This document shows, one piece after another, positions 19,249-30,975 of a stretch of DNA of 64,000 nucleotides. This stretch comes from Capitella teleta (taxonomy: Eukaryota > Annelida > Polychaeta > Capitellidae): positions 163,628-227,627 of the forward strand of contig KB291874.1 of the NCBI GenBank assembly GCA_000328365.1, given 5' to 3'. Within the stretch, counting starts at the first letter, position 1, and each line of letters opens with the position of its first letter. Position numbers and translations under genes: made by a program. The notes under the pieces are model-generated. The model made no database searches. It was not told where the DNA came from and was given only the letters and a program-made list of their open reading frames with translations.

Positions 19249-22200
19249 TTACCTGCCTCTGTTACCCCCCCTGGGCCCCCTCCATGTGTAACTCCCACGA
19301 TTGCCTCTCCCACCCCGGAAACCCCCTCTCTGGGGGGGACCATCGTATCTGTCGTCAAACTGGGGTGGACCGTCATCCCTGGGGCCATTGTAGCCACCAC
19401 GACCCCTGTTCTGGCCCCACCCCCCACCGCGCATACCGCCACGATCATTGGGCGGGAAGCCTCCTCTTCCTCCTCGTGGGAAGTATCCTCCTCTCCCGCG
19501 CCCTCCATTCATGTGGTCCTCATGCCCCCCCCACTCCTCATCCCCCCGCATTCGTTTATTCAGGGGTTCCATGTTGCCTTGTGGGGGCGGGGGACCCTGG
19601 TAGCCCCCGAAGCCTGACGGTGGTGGCGCCATCTGTCGCATGTCTTGGTCTTGCGGAGGCGCGTTCATATCCGGAGGAGGGCCGTTACCAAAATTGTTGA
19701 AGGGCCGCGCAGGAGGAGCTCCTTCCTCTGCGGGATCTGAAAACCAGAAATTCAGACGCAATCCAAGTTGATTCGTCGACACTCACGCTCCACGGGTTGC
19801 TGCATAGGGGGAGGGGGTCCACTCCCCCCGTTCTCCGTGTTGGGAGGGGGCACGTTGACAGGCTGCTTGCCTTCTACCCACGCCTGCTGGAAGTCCCTGG
19901 GAACGGGCTTAGCGTACGGCACTTTCTTCCTGGCTGAGCGGTCGTTGTCGCCTTTGAGTGGCAGACTGGCGTTGTCAAAGTCCAGGCCAGGAATTGCGTC
20001 AGACGACATTGGCATGTCCTCTTTGGGCTCTGTGATACATCAATATTTCAATGGCACAGAAAATATCTTCGCACACACACCTTCTTTCTTGAGATGATCC
20101 GGTAAACCAAACTCTAATCCCATTCCAGGGAGACTGGCCGCCAAATCAGCATCTGTATTCAGTCAGATTACGACTCCATCATCAGCGCAAACACCAGAAA
20201 CACTCACCCATATCCAGCATGTCATCAGTGATACCTTTCGGTAAGAGATTCAAGTTGTAGCGATCTCGCATTAGGTCTCCGGGACGGTTGCGCGCCCAGA
20301 ATTTCCTAGAAAGCGAAAACCCGACGATAAAAATACACCTTGACGACAATACAACACGTACGTCGTGTGGTCATTAGAGCCGGAGACGAGGATATGACCA
20401 AGAGGATGCCAGGCAAGCGTCCAAACCATGTTGTCATGAGCGCAATCAATATTGCCAACTTCCTTATCAATTCTGTAATTAAAAAAAATGTCGGCAACAA
20501 ACTCCAGACTCGGAGGGATTGCTTACCCAACCATCCAGTACATGATGGATCCATCTGAGCCACCGCTTGCAAACAGCTGCTCGTGAATGGGATGCCACGC
20601 TAGAGCTGTAAAAGGAAAACTAATCAGTTTGCGTGCTTTATAAATTCTGACACTGACTGGTCGCCTCTTTCTTGTGGCCTCGGAATGATTGCAATTCTTC
20701 CTTCATGTTGCGAATATCAAACAACTTCAACAAGTGGTCTCTTGATGCTGTGAGCAGCCAGTTGCCGTTGCGGTTGAACGATACCTCCATCACTGTGTGT
20801 TTGTGAGCATGACTGTGAAAAAAAGTTGGAATATTTAAACATAGCAATTGAAGAACTGACATGGTGGCTAAGCTCTCTCCCATCCGCGGATCCCATAGCT
20901 TCAGAGGCTGCTGCGTGTCTTTGCTTCCGGAAGCAACCAGAGACTTCTGAGGATGCCAGTCAACGCACTTGACGTCAGCGCCGTGACCTGGGGAGAGGAG
21001 ATATGTCAAATTATGACCAATAATTACGGGATTTACATCAGTCGGAAGTTTCTGTTTTACCAAGTAATCTTCTTCTCGAGCCGATTCTCAGAAGATCGAT
21101 TGAAATCAGCGAAAGAGGAAGAGATGAATAACGCATGAGGGCTGCATGTGAGGTCAATAATCATCAACTGACTTCAACCGATCACTTGTGAACATGCAAA
21201 CCTCCACTCTAGCGACCACAATCAGCCTCTCTGATGGACGAGCCAGAAGGTTTACGCAAAATACACGCTCATTCTTTCTGGGAAGGAATCCTCTCACTGG
21301 AATTTGGCATCTGTTAATCCCATTCACAAAGAGTTCCCACAACGACCGCAGAGGAGCCACTGAGTGATCAACCGTTTTAACGTCCTCTTGTCACATTTGA
21401 ACAAATCTGCCGGAAACTTCCAGCGTACCTCTGACTGCCAATGGCTCTCAAAATTCTGTAAGAGTGATGCCAGTTGGTTACTTTGGAGGAATCCTACATG
21501 ACAACAGATGAAATCTTCTCTGCATGAAGTGCTACAAAGAAGTGCGATAGTTCCTACGGTGTTTCTGCTCTTCATGACTTGACTGAGACGATTATGCCCA
21601 ATAAAACTTAACCCATCTGACAACACGTTAGACACAATGATAATTTTTGGTTCTTGGTAGAGAAGGAACCCGGTGATCAGTCAGTGCTTCCAATGTCTTG
21701 TACCCTTGGCGAGTCATTTCAGGTGCCCAGGACAAAATTAGTGCACTGTTGAACTCGTTCCCTGGCCGCAACGTTCCATACTTAAGTGTTTCCTTTTCTT
21801 TCTTTTCGTTACATTATTAATTTATTATTATTGCAGCGTCAGCAACAATTTAGTGAGCAGATGTAGAATACCCAGAAAATGCCTTGACTGAGATTTAAAG
21901 CAAACATCAGCTCACAAAATGATGTCAGCATCAGCACTTCAACTTCTGCTTCTTCCAATCAGAAGTGACAGCCAACAAAGCTAGTAGGAAATGCTACAAT
22001 AAGGAAAATATCATCTTGAGTCCCCCTATGACAAAATGCTGTCATTCCAATGAAACTAAAACAAAAATATGCATTCAGAAACACGCTACACATATCCCAT
22101 TACAAATCATTCATTCAAAAATTCAATGTTTGTTTTAGGTTCATTGAAATACATTGTAGACTCCAACCAGCCAATAGAACAATATGGACACAGTATCACG

Positions 22201-25200
22201 GATCTGCTGTCATCAAAGTGTGCTATTCTTTGTCGATGTTGGTCGATGTTGTGTCATTGGAAGCCTGAAGTATTCAATTTCTATACAAGATCAAAACTAG
22301 CGATGACCTTAACAGGAGTGTCACTGACCACCAGGTTGTACATGTACATTTCCTTCTGGTGTTTTGTAGTAAATGGCGGACATTTCATACCCAGAATCAA
22401 GATGCAACTAGAAAGCATTTTGACAGAATTTCTCTGAAATCTAAATCCTTCCATGTGCAGTAAGAGTCAGCATGAAAAGAGGAAGGCAAAGAAACCATTC
22501 AAATTGCTCACGACGTGTGAAAGCTTTTTTCTAGGAAACAGCACTTCACACAGACAAAGCGTCACACAACGTCATAAGCATAATTCATCATGGAATTTTC
22601 AGCACAAATGTATGCCAGATTTCACAAAATAAGACGATTCTAATAAAACACTGAAAAGAACTTCCTTTGATTCTAAAGTTTGGAGATTCTAGCAACATGC
22701 TGCTGGTATAATTATCATTTAAAAAAAAAATGCTTCTTATAATTAGTTCTCCAGTGTTTTCACATGTTAATAAACATAAAACATCAAGAGCATTTTCACT
22801 CTATAGAAAGCAATCAATGTATAGATCTGTGAATGGTGACAATTTTTTGGAAATCACATACATGTATCAGATGTAAACGCAGATACAAATTTAGATTCAG
22901 CAATCACACTCAATTTCACAAATCATAAAAACAAAATTCTCGTGTTTTGCTCTACTTTATCCTAATTCTGATTCCAGGTTCACCTGGAAAAACCTTCATA
23001 TATTTCTGTGGTCAAGCACAGCGTACTCGGCTTGCATATGAAGACATAATTCCACTGGGGCTTTATCTCCGTGGTTAACAGAAAACGCGAATATTACAAA
23101 AAGGAAATCAATCAGGAGCATCAACATTGAAGGAGCAACCACTTAGGCAAAGACAATACCATCTTCGTCCAACCAGGTTCCATGATTCGACACTGCAATG
23201 AGTCATGCTGTGGTGAGCATGAGACTTATCAGGCCGCGAAATTCCACCCAAACAGGTTTCCCCACCGAGAATTGAACTCCCGACCTGCTGCACGCTGGGC
23301 GAGCACGCCACCACTGCGCCATCGCCCCTTCAACATATACAGTTGTTGCCAGGGATACTTTTGCACCGCCAAAAACATCCTATATTCAAAGAGTACTGTA
23401 AAACTGCAAGCTAAAAAAATTCACTATGCTTGCGATAATCATTGACCGCAAAATCAATGAGTGAAATACCACTGGCCAAGATTAAGATAGCAATTTTAAA
23501 TCACTGACCCTTTATTGCATACTTCTACAACCACAAAAAAAAAATGTGTATGAATGCAGTTTGTACATACATAATGCGGTGAATTGCTTAACTGGGAAGA
23601 AATCTCAGGAAAATCCATCAGAAATTCAGAATACAATTCTCTGTGACGCTGAACTGTTACTACGCTGCGTGCACTCTACGCTATTATACGCAAAACACAT
23701 TGCTTGCAGTAACACCAAACTGAATGTACAACAACTCCATCTGTTATGACAAAACCTAAACAGCACTTAGCAGAACTACGAAGCGGAAAGATGTAAGATG
23801 AATTGGTGAACAGTAGAAGATGAAACAGGTCTCAGAAGTTAAAAACATCAAATACATACAGCAGGAAAGCACTCTTGACTCTAGATTTTTAGCTCGGTAA
23901 ATCTTGTGATAACAAATTGTGGTTTTGGGAGAAGATATATTCATGTCCTATCAACTTCAAATTCTGAAGACACCTTGATATCTTTAAAAAATCAATTTTG
24001 TATGCTAATGACAAAATTTTCAAGAAAGGCAAATAGCCTTATTTCCAATAGAAAGTTGTTCAGAGTGAGCTACAGAACCAATCAAAGGTTTAATGCATGG
24101 CACAAAATGCACCCTTGCGAGATATCAAGCCAGTCTTCCTTTGTGTCATAGTTTTTTGTGATTTGCTGTCTCATCTCACCTCTGAGAATCTTTTCTTCTG
24201 TGCAGCGCAGGAAATCCCAGATGCGAACGGTTCCGTCGTCAGAACAAGAAGCAAATTTCTGGTCAGTTGGGCAAAAACTGTACGAGAGGGACAAGTGGAA
24301 GAGACTCAGAATAATTTAAATTGTGAATCGGTATTTAAAAAAAAAAAAAGATGCCCTAAGCTGCCAGCCAAAACTTTATTCATTGCAGCGTTTTACTAAA
24401 ATTAATAAAACTAATAGAATTAAACGGACCAGGAAAAGATTTTTGAAATTTCGTTTATTTAAAATGCTTCCAAATGCATGTGAGGTCCATGTAGGCCTAA
24501 TAAAAACTTTATTAGTGCATCACAGCATCATAAGATTATTTAATTCTTTATTGAAATAGCCCAAGAATTAAGATAAAATACATAGAGGGGGGTTTGGGGT
24601 TAATACAGCAATGGCGGTTATCTGAAGAGGGCATCACGCCTTTATTGATAACCTCCATGCTCAACTATACCACAATGGCCTGCAGCCAGCTGCTATTTGT
24701 ATATAAATCAGAATTTATTGAATATTATAAACAAAAATACATATCTACCAGTACCAGCTGGGAGCAGATGTTATGGTGTAAATATAACAAAGTATAAAGT
24801 ATGAGAAAATGCTATACTCCGTGAGAGTGTGGCCGATGTGTGTACCTTAGGCCTCTTATGGGGTCCTTGTGTGCTTGGAACATCTTCACGTTGTTCATAT
24901 TCGACTGCCAGTACTTGACGTAGCCAGAGTGGTCGCCTGTCAGCATCCACTGGTCACTGTGACTCCACTTCATCTTGCGCACGGGACTGTCGTGAGCCTA
25001 GAATAACACAAAGATGCAGACGAAGGAAAAGGCAAACTGCAGATGACTCACTTGCAGAATGGTCTCGAAATTGAATGTGAGGCCGTTCCACAGAGTGAAC
25101 TCGCCACTCGAGGCTCCGGTCACGAGCCGCCTTCCTTCGGGGGTCCACTGCATTGGAATTACGCTTTACATGCTGAATAAATCACGAATGAATCGCACTT

Positions 25201-25753
25201 ACGCAGACACAGAAAATAGGGCATCTGATCTTATTGGCGGAGGTTCTGATATGTCGTGTACAGACGCAGTTAACAGGTGAATCAACCAGATTCAATGATG
25301 GTACCATCTGAAGAAGCACATCAAGTTAATTAATATTTGGTTGATTGATCAGCAAACCTGGCAGCTATAAATCGGATCTGTCTGCAGAGCTCTGCGATCC
25401 CTGTAATCACGTTGCCAAATCCGATTCTGCCATGATGAAGAGATTCATGAATGATGCCCCATCAAAGTTCCATCACATACCTCCAAGTAGTTGATCATTG
25501 ACGCATTGTAGTCTATCGTTCGTCTCAACGCTGCTCTGTTTCGCATACGTTTGCCATCAAAGCTGCTGGCTACCATCGGTGCATCCATGCGGTTGCGCGG
25601 CTGATATCCCTGTGATTGGCCCCCTCCGCCTCCCCCTCTGGGGTTGAAGGGTTGACGTGGGCCTGACTGGAAGTTTCGGAAGCCAGGGGACTGCATAGGA
25701 GGACCACCAGAGCCCTGGGGCGACTGGCTGATCATTACTCCTCCACCGTCCAT
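19249..25753 (-). CDS. WDR33: WDR33, pre-mRNA 3'-end processing (CPSF) subunit
   Basis: WDR33 is the nuclear CPSF subunit that, with CPSF30, reads the AAUAAA poly(A) signal. Coding exons in transcript order: 25481-25753, 25358-25426, 25203-25307, 25052-25147, 24846-24997, 24180-24277, 20861-20987, 20658-20812, 20527-20605, 20362-20472, 20208-20305, 20081-20152, 19787-20029, 19249-19736. All junctions are GT-AG and in phase; the product is 721 aa. The N-terminus is Gly/Pro-rich, followed by FDGKRMR, a region involved in RNA binding in the human protein. Next come seven WD repeats (for example [38 protein letters not shown]), then [16 protein letters not shown] as in vertebrates, and an RGG-rich tail. 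Human WDR33 is about 1336 aa; the long collagen-like region is missing here. A non-coding 5' exon is likely: an acceptor sits at 25768 and a matching donor (AAG/GTATGT) at 26109/26110. Intron 6 is 3.2 kb and carries a SINE. Confidence 0.95.
20988..24179 (-). other. Large WDR33 intron 6
   Basis: This 3.2-kb intron stands out in a gene whose other coding introns are mostly 48-56 nt. It contains a tRNA-derived SINE at 23105-23328 in the gene's orientation. A 103-codon minus-strand open frame at 21324-21635 has no recognisable domain and is treated as chance or a transposon relic. Confidence 0.8.
23105..23328 (-). mobile_element. tRNA-derived SINE
   Basis: On the minus strand the element begins GGGGCGATGGCGCAGTGG. 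It shows an RNA polymerase III A box (TGGCGCAGTGG, 23311-23321) and a B box-like GGGAGTTCAATTC (23269-23281) about 30 nt later. This is the head of a tRNA-like promoter. Sequence continuing to about 23105 does not fold as a tRNA, and no acceptor stem closes around the boxes, so a SINE fits better than a functional tRNA gene. The 3' boundary is approximate. Confidence 0.7.
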
Positions 25754-26305
25754 GACAACACTTTCCGCTGAAATCACATAGAATGAAAGAATAGATAATA
25801 GATTCATTCAAACGTCATTACCGATTACGATGTTTGATGATGTTGCATGCAGATCTCTGTGAGACTCTGCCTAAAGACTTTGTTCGTAACAAATTGAAAT
25901 TCTATTGCTGCAAATTTTACCAAACTGATATGAAATTCATCATCAAATTATTATTAATGATTAATGAATAAGAATTATTATTCAATTTTTTTTAAATTGA
26001 TGAAAACGATGCGAACTGTTAAAACGTGGATGCTAGAAAAGTTCGTCACAACCACGGCAAAATTCCTAACATCCGAATTAAAGACGCAATTAATTCGTGC
26101 TTAACATACCTTCAGCTCTTAGGGTTTCATTTATTGGGAGGAAATGCAAGTATTTCGTCAAGTTTACTCTAAAGCATCGTGAGTGTCGCCATTATTTCGC
26201 TGATCAGAAATAAATAAATTTTCTGCAGTCGCATGAGAGCCACTTTTTTTGTTTTGCTCGTTCTTATCAGGCGTTTTTGGAAGACCCAGGAGATTGTGTT
26301 GTGAT

Positions 26306-26653
26306 TTATTCGGGTAAATATCTGTACTTTTCTTTGTATACTTGAATGAGCTCCTTGCACACCTTCCGTCGACAAATGTCGGATGCCACATAGGCCATGT
26401 ACACTTCCCAGTTAAATCTTCCAGAGGACCTTACTCTGGTGGTATTGACAGCTAGCTTCATTGAAAGACCTCTGAAAATCTGAGAGTGCTTCTCAACAGA
26501 GCTATCAATGATGTCCAACAGTACTAAAGTCCGTAACTGGTGTCTGGCAAGCCGGCTTCTAGTGTGCGCATCCCAGCCTTCAGTCTGGGTGGTGAGGAAG
26601 TTCCTCTGATACAGAAGACTCAATCTTGGCACATTGATTGAACGAAGAGCCAT
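26306..26653 (-). CDS. Hypothetical 115-aa protein upstream of WDR33
   Basis: Uninterrupted ORF starting MALRSINVPRLSLLYQRNFL, which resembles a mitochondrial targeting sequence: no acidic residues early, with Arg and hydrophobic residues. The remainder is charged and helix-like (RSRLARHQLRTLVLLDIIDS, then SDICRRKVCKELIQVYKEKY). The stop codon overlaps an AATAAA (26304-26309, minus strand). It lies on the same strand as WDR33, about 200 bp upstream of that gene's likely 5' exon. I recognise no family. It may be a small independent gene or chance. Confidence 0.35.
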   Translation of the reverse strand: MALRSINVPRLSLLYQRNFLTTQTEGWDAHTRSRLARHQLRTLVLLDIIDSSVEKHSQIFRGLSMKLAVNTTRVRSSGRFNWEVYMAYVASDICRRKVCKELIQVYKEKYRYLPE

Positions 26654-26924
26654 GTAATTAATATTAATAAAGCATTAATGAATTCATATGTCAAAATTAT
26701 TGAATAAAATCAAAAATTATCTTCTATGAGCTCATGCAGTGTTAAAATGTAGAATTTTAAAAGTTAGGGCACAAGATTTTATGGATCTCCTATCTTGGAT
26801 TTCTCGACCCTGTTTGGTTTCTCTCTCCACTGGAAATGCCTGCAGAAATTCTTCGGTTTGCCAAATCTCACATACAATAATCAATCAAATAAAGTTTCAA
26901 AAGAATATCCTATTGCCTTTCTGT

Positions 26925-26958
<34 letters not shown>

Positions 26959-28439
26959 TCTATAAAGATTAAGAGGCCTATTAAAATCATGTTCAAATTG
27001 TATGCATCAATTCCCATTTTACATCAATTGAAGCTAATTTAGTTAATTTCTTATGTCTCTTTCAATAGAAGGGTGCCAGACTGCTCCGCACTATTTGAGC
27101 TGCATTGTCTAACCATTACAGTCTCACAAGATTTTTTATTTATATAAAAGAGACATTCCTAGTGTTTCATTGCCTTTGTTAATTTTGTCAGTTATGTGTT
27201 GCCTAAAGGTGAAATTGCTGTCTGTCGTAATTTCTAAGTTTGTTTTTTTTTTTCAGTGTTTATCTGATCCAGATGAGTTGTCAAGTTTGATAGAGATAAT
27301 TAAGGGGTGGTCTCTGTTATCTTTCTTCTTTTTTTTCCCCTTTTTTTTCTTCTTTTTTTGTTAAGCGTATTTGAAAATTAACTTGCATGAACAAAATGCC
27401 TTATGTGAATGCAATAAATTGATTGATTTATTGAACAACGAACGAATAGCGCTGGACACAAACGTTAGACAAAAGACGAATAGCCACCGTCTTGTGTAAC
27501 TAGTCTGTCTAAATTTGCGGCTGCTGGAAAATCAGACTCAGCACAGACGGAAAATTGGCATGTCCTTATGCACAGTGCGTTCTATGGATGTGATATATAT
27601 AACCATCCACAGTGCGCACTGCGAAACTTACAAATTCAAAAAAGACGCACTCTCGTCAAGCAGCTTGGAGAGAAATGAGCAAATAAAGTATTATAGGGCA
27701 GTTATACTTGAATCATAGTTGAATTTATATGTTTAGAAATATGTATTCGTATTGTTACATACCTTAACAACACTTTAAATTGTATATAATTCCAGTAAAA
27801 CATTTAACCATGTGACTCGACAAACTGTACAAGTTCACAAGCTCTTTCTGCGCTTTGCTTACATTATGAAAATAATCAAATAACATTTTCTGATTTCGTG
27901 GGCAATTAGTTCTGTTTCGCCCATATAATAATTGTTTTGTCTTATTTAAAACAAATGACAAGTTTTGATTTACAAAAAAGGTAAATGTTGTGAAAAGTTG
28001 AACGTTTCATTCATTTCATTATTTGTATAAGCGATCTGCAAATCCGTAGGATGTCATGTGGATAAGAACTTGCACCTTTTAACGTACATTAGCAGATTTC
28101 GGCAGGTTACACGAGTCTTTGCAGAAAAGGGACCATCTACTCGATTCATCTTGTACCCTGGGCACCCCTCCCATCGCCAATTAATACATACAGGGTCATC
28201 TTGTAAGGTAATCGTCTCCCCATGTTAAATTCCCATATACTGATATAGCTAGCACAGATTCTCGGGCGAGGTCTGTATACCTCGCTCGCTGTAGTATGTC
28301 AGCTACCATATAGCCTATATAGGAGGGAAGGAAATTGATGTTTAACCACACACCAACACTAGTGGGTGTTATACGGTGCCAAACACGTTTGGATTATATT
28401 AAATAAATAATAAATAGATGGTCATGATAAATGAGTTAA
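26654..28439. other. Intergenic stretch, AT-rich
   Basis: T-rich tracts lie at 26929-26955 and about 27331-27360. No exon, RNA gene or recognisable transposon protein is seen. Confidence 0.5.
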
Positions 28440-28677
28440 TGAATTGATGTTTTAGGGCGCACCACCAGCCGATTGACTGAGCAAGACCTACTCAGCCTTC
28501 TGTCTAGGGGAAAGCACGGCCAAAGCGGTGTGTTTCTTCCAGGGACTACCTACAGTCCCTGGTTGCTCAACCGCCAGGATCCCTTTTTCCCCCCTTACAG
28601 GTCGCAACTCACGGCAAACGAGTTGCCCCTTTTAGTCGCCTTCTACGACAAGCAGTAGCATACCTTGGGTCTATTCT
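28440..28677 (+). repeat. Probable interspersed repeat abutting the assembly gap
   Basis: This GC-richer segment differs from its AT-rich flanks and contains the block TTTTAGTCGCCTTCTACGAC. I associate that block with widespread repeats in invertebrate genomes, from memory and not checked here. It has no coding capacity and is cut off by the run of Ns. Confidence 0.4.
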
Positions 28678-29547
28678 NNNNNNNNNNNNNNNNNNNNNNN
28701 NNNNNNNNNNNNNNNNNNNNNNNNNNNNNNNNNNNNNNNNNNNNNNNNNNNNNNNNNNNNNNNNNNNNNNNNNNNNNNNNNNNNNNNNNNNNNNNNNNNN
28801 NNNNNNNNNNNNNNNNNNNNNNNNNNNNNNNNNNNNNNNNNNNNNNNNNNNNNNNNNNNNNNNNNNNNNNNNNNNNNNNNNNNNNNNNNNNNNNNNNNNN
28901 NNNNNNNNNNNNNNNNNNNNNNNNNNNNNNNNNNNNNNNNNNNNNNNNNNNNNNNNNNNNNNNNNNNNNNNNNNNNNNNNNNNNNNNNNNNNNNNNNNNN
29001 NNNNNNNNNNNNNNNNNNNNNNNNNNNNNNNNNNNNNNNNNNNNNNNNNNNNNNNNNNNNNNNNNNNNNNNNNNNNNNNNNNNNNNNNNNNNNNNNNNNN
29101 NNNNNNNNNNNNNNNNNNNNNNNNNNNNNNNNNNNNNNNNNNNNNNNNNNNNNNNNNNNNNNNNNNNNNNNNNNNNNNNNNNNNNNNNNNNNNNNNNNNN
29201 NNNNNNNNNNNNNNNNNNNNNNNNNNNNNNNNNNNNNNNNNNNNNNNNNNNNNNNNNNNNNNNNNNNNNNNNNNNNNNNNNNNNNNNNNNNNNNNNNNNN
29301 NNNNNNNNNNNNNNNNNNNNNNNNNNNNNNNNNNNNNNNNNNNNNNNNNNNNNNNNNNNNNNNNNNNNNNNNNNNNNNNNNNNNNNNNNNNNNNNNNNNN
29401 NNNNNNNNNNNNNNNNNNNNNNNNNNNNNNNNNNNNNNNNNNNNNNNNNNNNNNNNNNNNNNNNNNNNNNNNNNNNNNNNNNNNNNNNNNNNNNNNNNNN
29501 NNNNNNNNNNNNNNNNNNNNNNNNNNNNNNNNNNNNNNNNNNNNNNN
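28678..29547. other. Assembly gap (870 Ns)
   Basis: A run of Ns. Since a 180-bp tandem array starts on its right edge, the gap is likely collapsed or unresolved satellite, and the true length is unknown. Open frames across it are meaningless. Confidence 0.99.
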
Positions 29548-30671
29548 ATGTAATATTCATGATATGGCAACGTGGTTCAGGGTTCTATGGGAATTTAACA
29601 TGGGGAGAAGATTACCTTACAAGATCACCCTGAAGGTATTAATTGGCAACGGGAGGGGTCAGCAGGCTGTAAGACGTCCCAGAATACCAGGTGGATGAAG
29701 TAGATGTTGAATTTTTTACATGAAGTCATGTAATATTCATGATATGGCAACGTGGTTCAGGGTTCTATGGGAGTTTAACATGGGGAGAAGATTACCTTAC
29801 AAGATCACCCTAAAAGTATTAATTGGCAACGGGAGGGGTCATGAGGCTGTAAGACGTCCCAGAATACCAGGTGGATGAAGTAGATGTTGAATTTTTTGCA
29901 TGAAGTCATGTAATATTCATGATATGGCAACGTGGTTCAGGGTTCTATGGGAATTTAACATGGGGAGAAGATTACCTTACAAGATCACCCTAAAGGTATT
30001 AATTGGCAACGGGAGGGGTCAGAAGGCTGTAAGACGTCCCAGAATACCAGGTGGATGAAGTAGATGTTGAATTTTTTACATGAAGTCATGTAATATTCAT
30101 GATATGGCAACGTGGTTCAGGGTTCTATGGGAATTTAACATGGGGAGAAGATTACCTTACAAGATCACCCTGAAGGTATTAATTGGCAACGGGAGGGGTC
30201 AGGAGGCTGTAAGACGTCCCAGAATACCAGGTGGATGAAGTAGATGTTGAATTTTTTACATGAAGTCATGTAATATTCATGATATGGCAACGTGGTTCAG
30301 GGTTCTATGGGAATTTAACATGGGGAGAAGATTACCTTACAAGATCACCCTGAAGGTATTAATTGGCAACGGGAGGGGTCAGGAGGCTGTAAGACGTCCC
30401 AGAATACCAGGTGGATGAAGTAGATGTTGAATTTTTTACATGAAGTCATGTAATATTCATGATATGGCAACGTGGTTCAGGGTTCTATGGGAATTTAACA
30501 TGGGGAGAAGATTACCTTACAAGATCACCCTAAAGATATTAATTGGCAATGGGAGGGGTCATGAGGATGTAAGACGTCCCAGAATACCAGGTGGATGAAG
30601 TAGATGTTGAATTTTTCGCATGAAGTCATGTAATATTCATGATATGGCAACGTGGTTCAGGGTTCTATGGG
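29548..30671. repeat. 180-bp tandem satellite array
   Basis: Units start at 29548, 29728, 29908, 30088, 30268, 30448 and 30628, each with ATGTAATATTCATGATATGG. The period is exactly 180 bp. Six units are complete; the seventh breaks off after about 44 bp and runs into unrelated sequence. Units differ by only a few bases, so the array is young or homogenised. It continues into the gap on the left. No protein or RNA gene is evident in the unit. Confidence 0.97.
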
Positions 30672-30975
30672 ACGTTAACATGGCAGGAAGATCATGATTT
30701 TTTGGTAATTTATTTTACAATAATCTATTCATTTTAATTTTTTCAATATTTGTTCACGTATTTTGAATAATATCGACTGCAGAGGAATTGTTTAATGCAT
30801 CAAGATGTTGTGGAATCGTGATATTGATGTTCTGCATTTTTGGGGATTCCCCTAATTTACATCAGCTTCACCGGACGCACTACACTGTAAATGGGCGCAC
30901 TGTATCAAGTATTTTCGGGAAAATTGCGGAGAAAGCAGAAAGCAGTAAAGCTCTCACAGTTGAAGCCCAGTCACA

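Noticed and set aside
21324-21635. Gene nested in WDR33 intron 6
   Set aside because: A single 103-codon frame with no recognisable domain, no splice support and no poly(A) context.
23225-23328. Functional tRNA gene
   Set aside because: A and B boxes are present but no complete cloverleaf or acceptor stem closes; a tRNA-derived SINE fits better.
28643-29633. Open frames of about 300 codons on both strands
   Set aside because: They run through the assembly gap and contain only unknown residues.
29548-30671. CRISPR-like array
   Set aside because: Whole 180-bp units repeat without variable spacers, and the genome is eukaryotic; it is a satellite.
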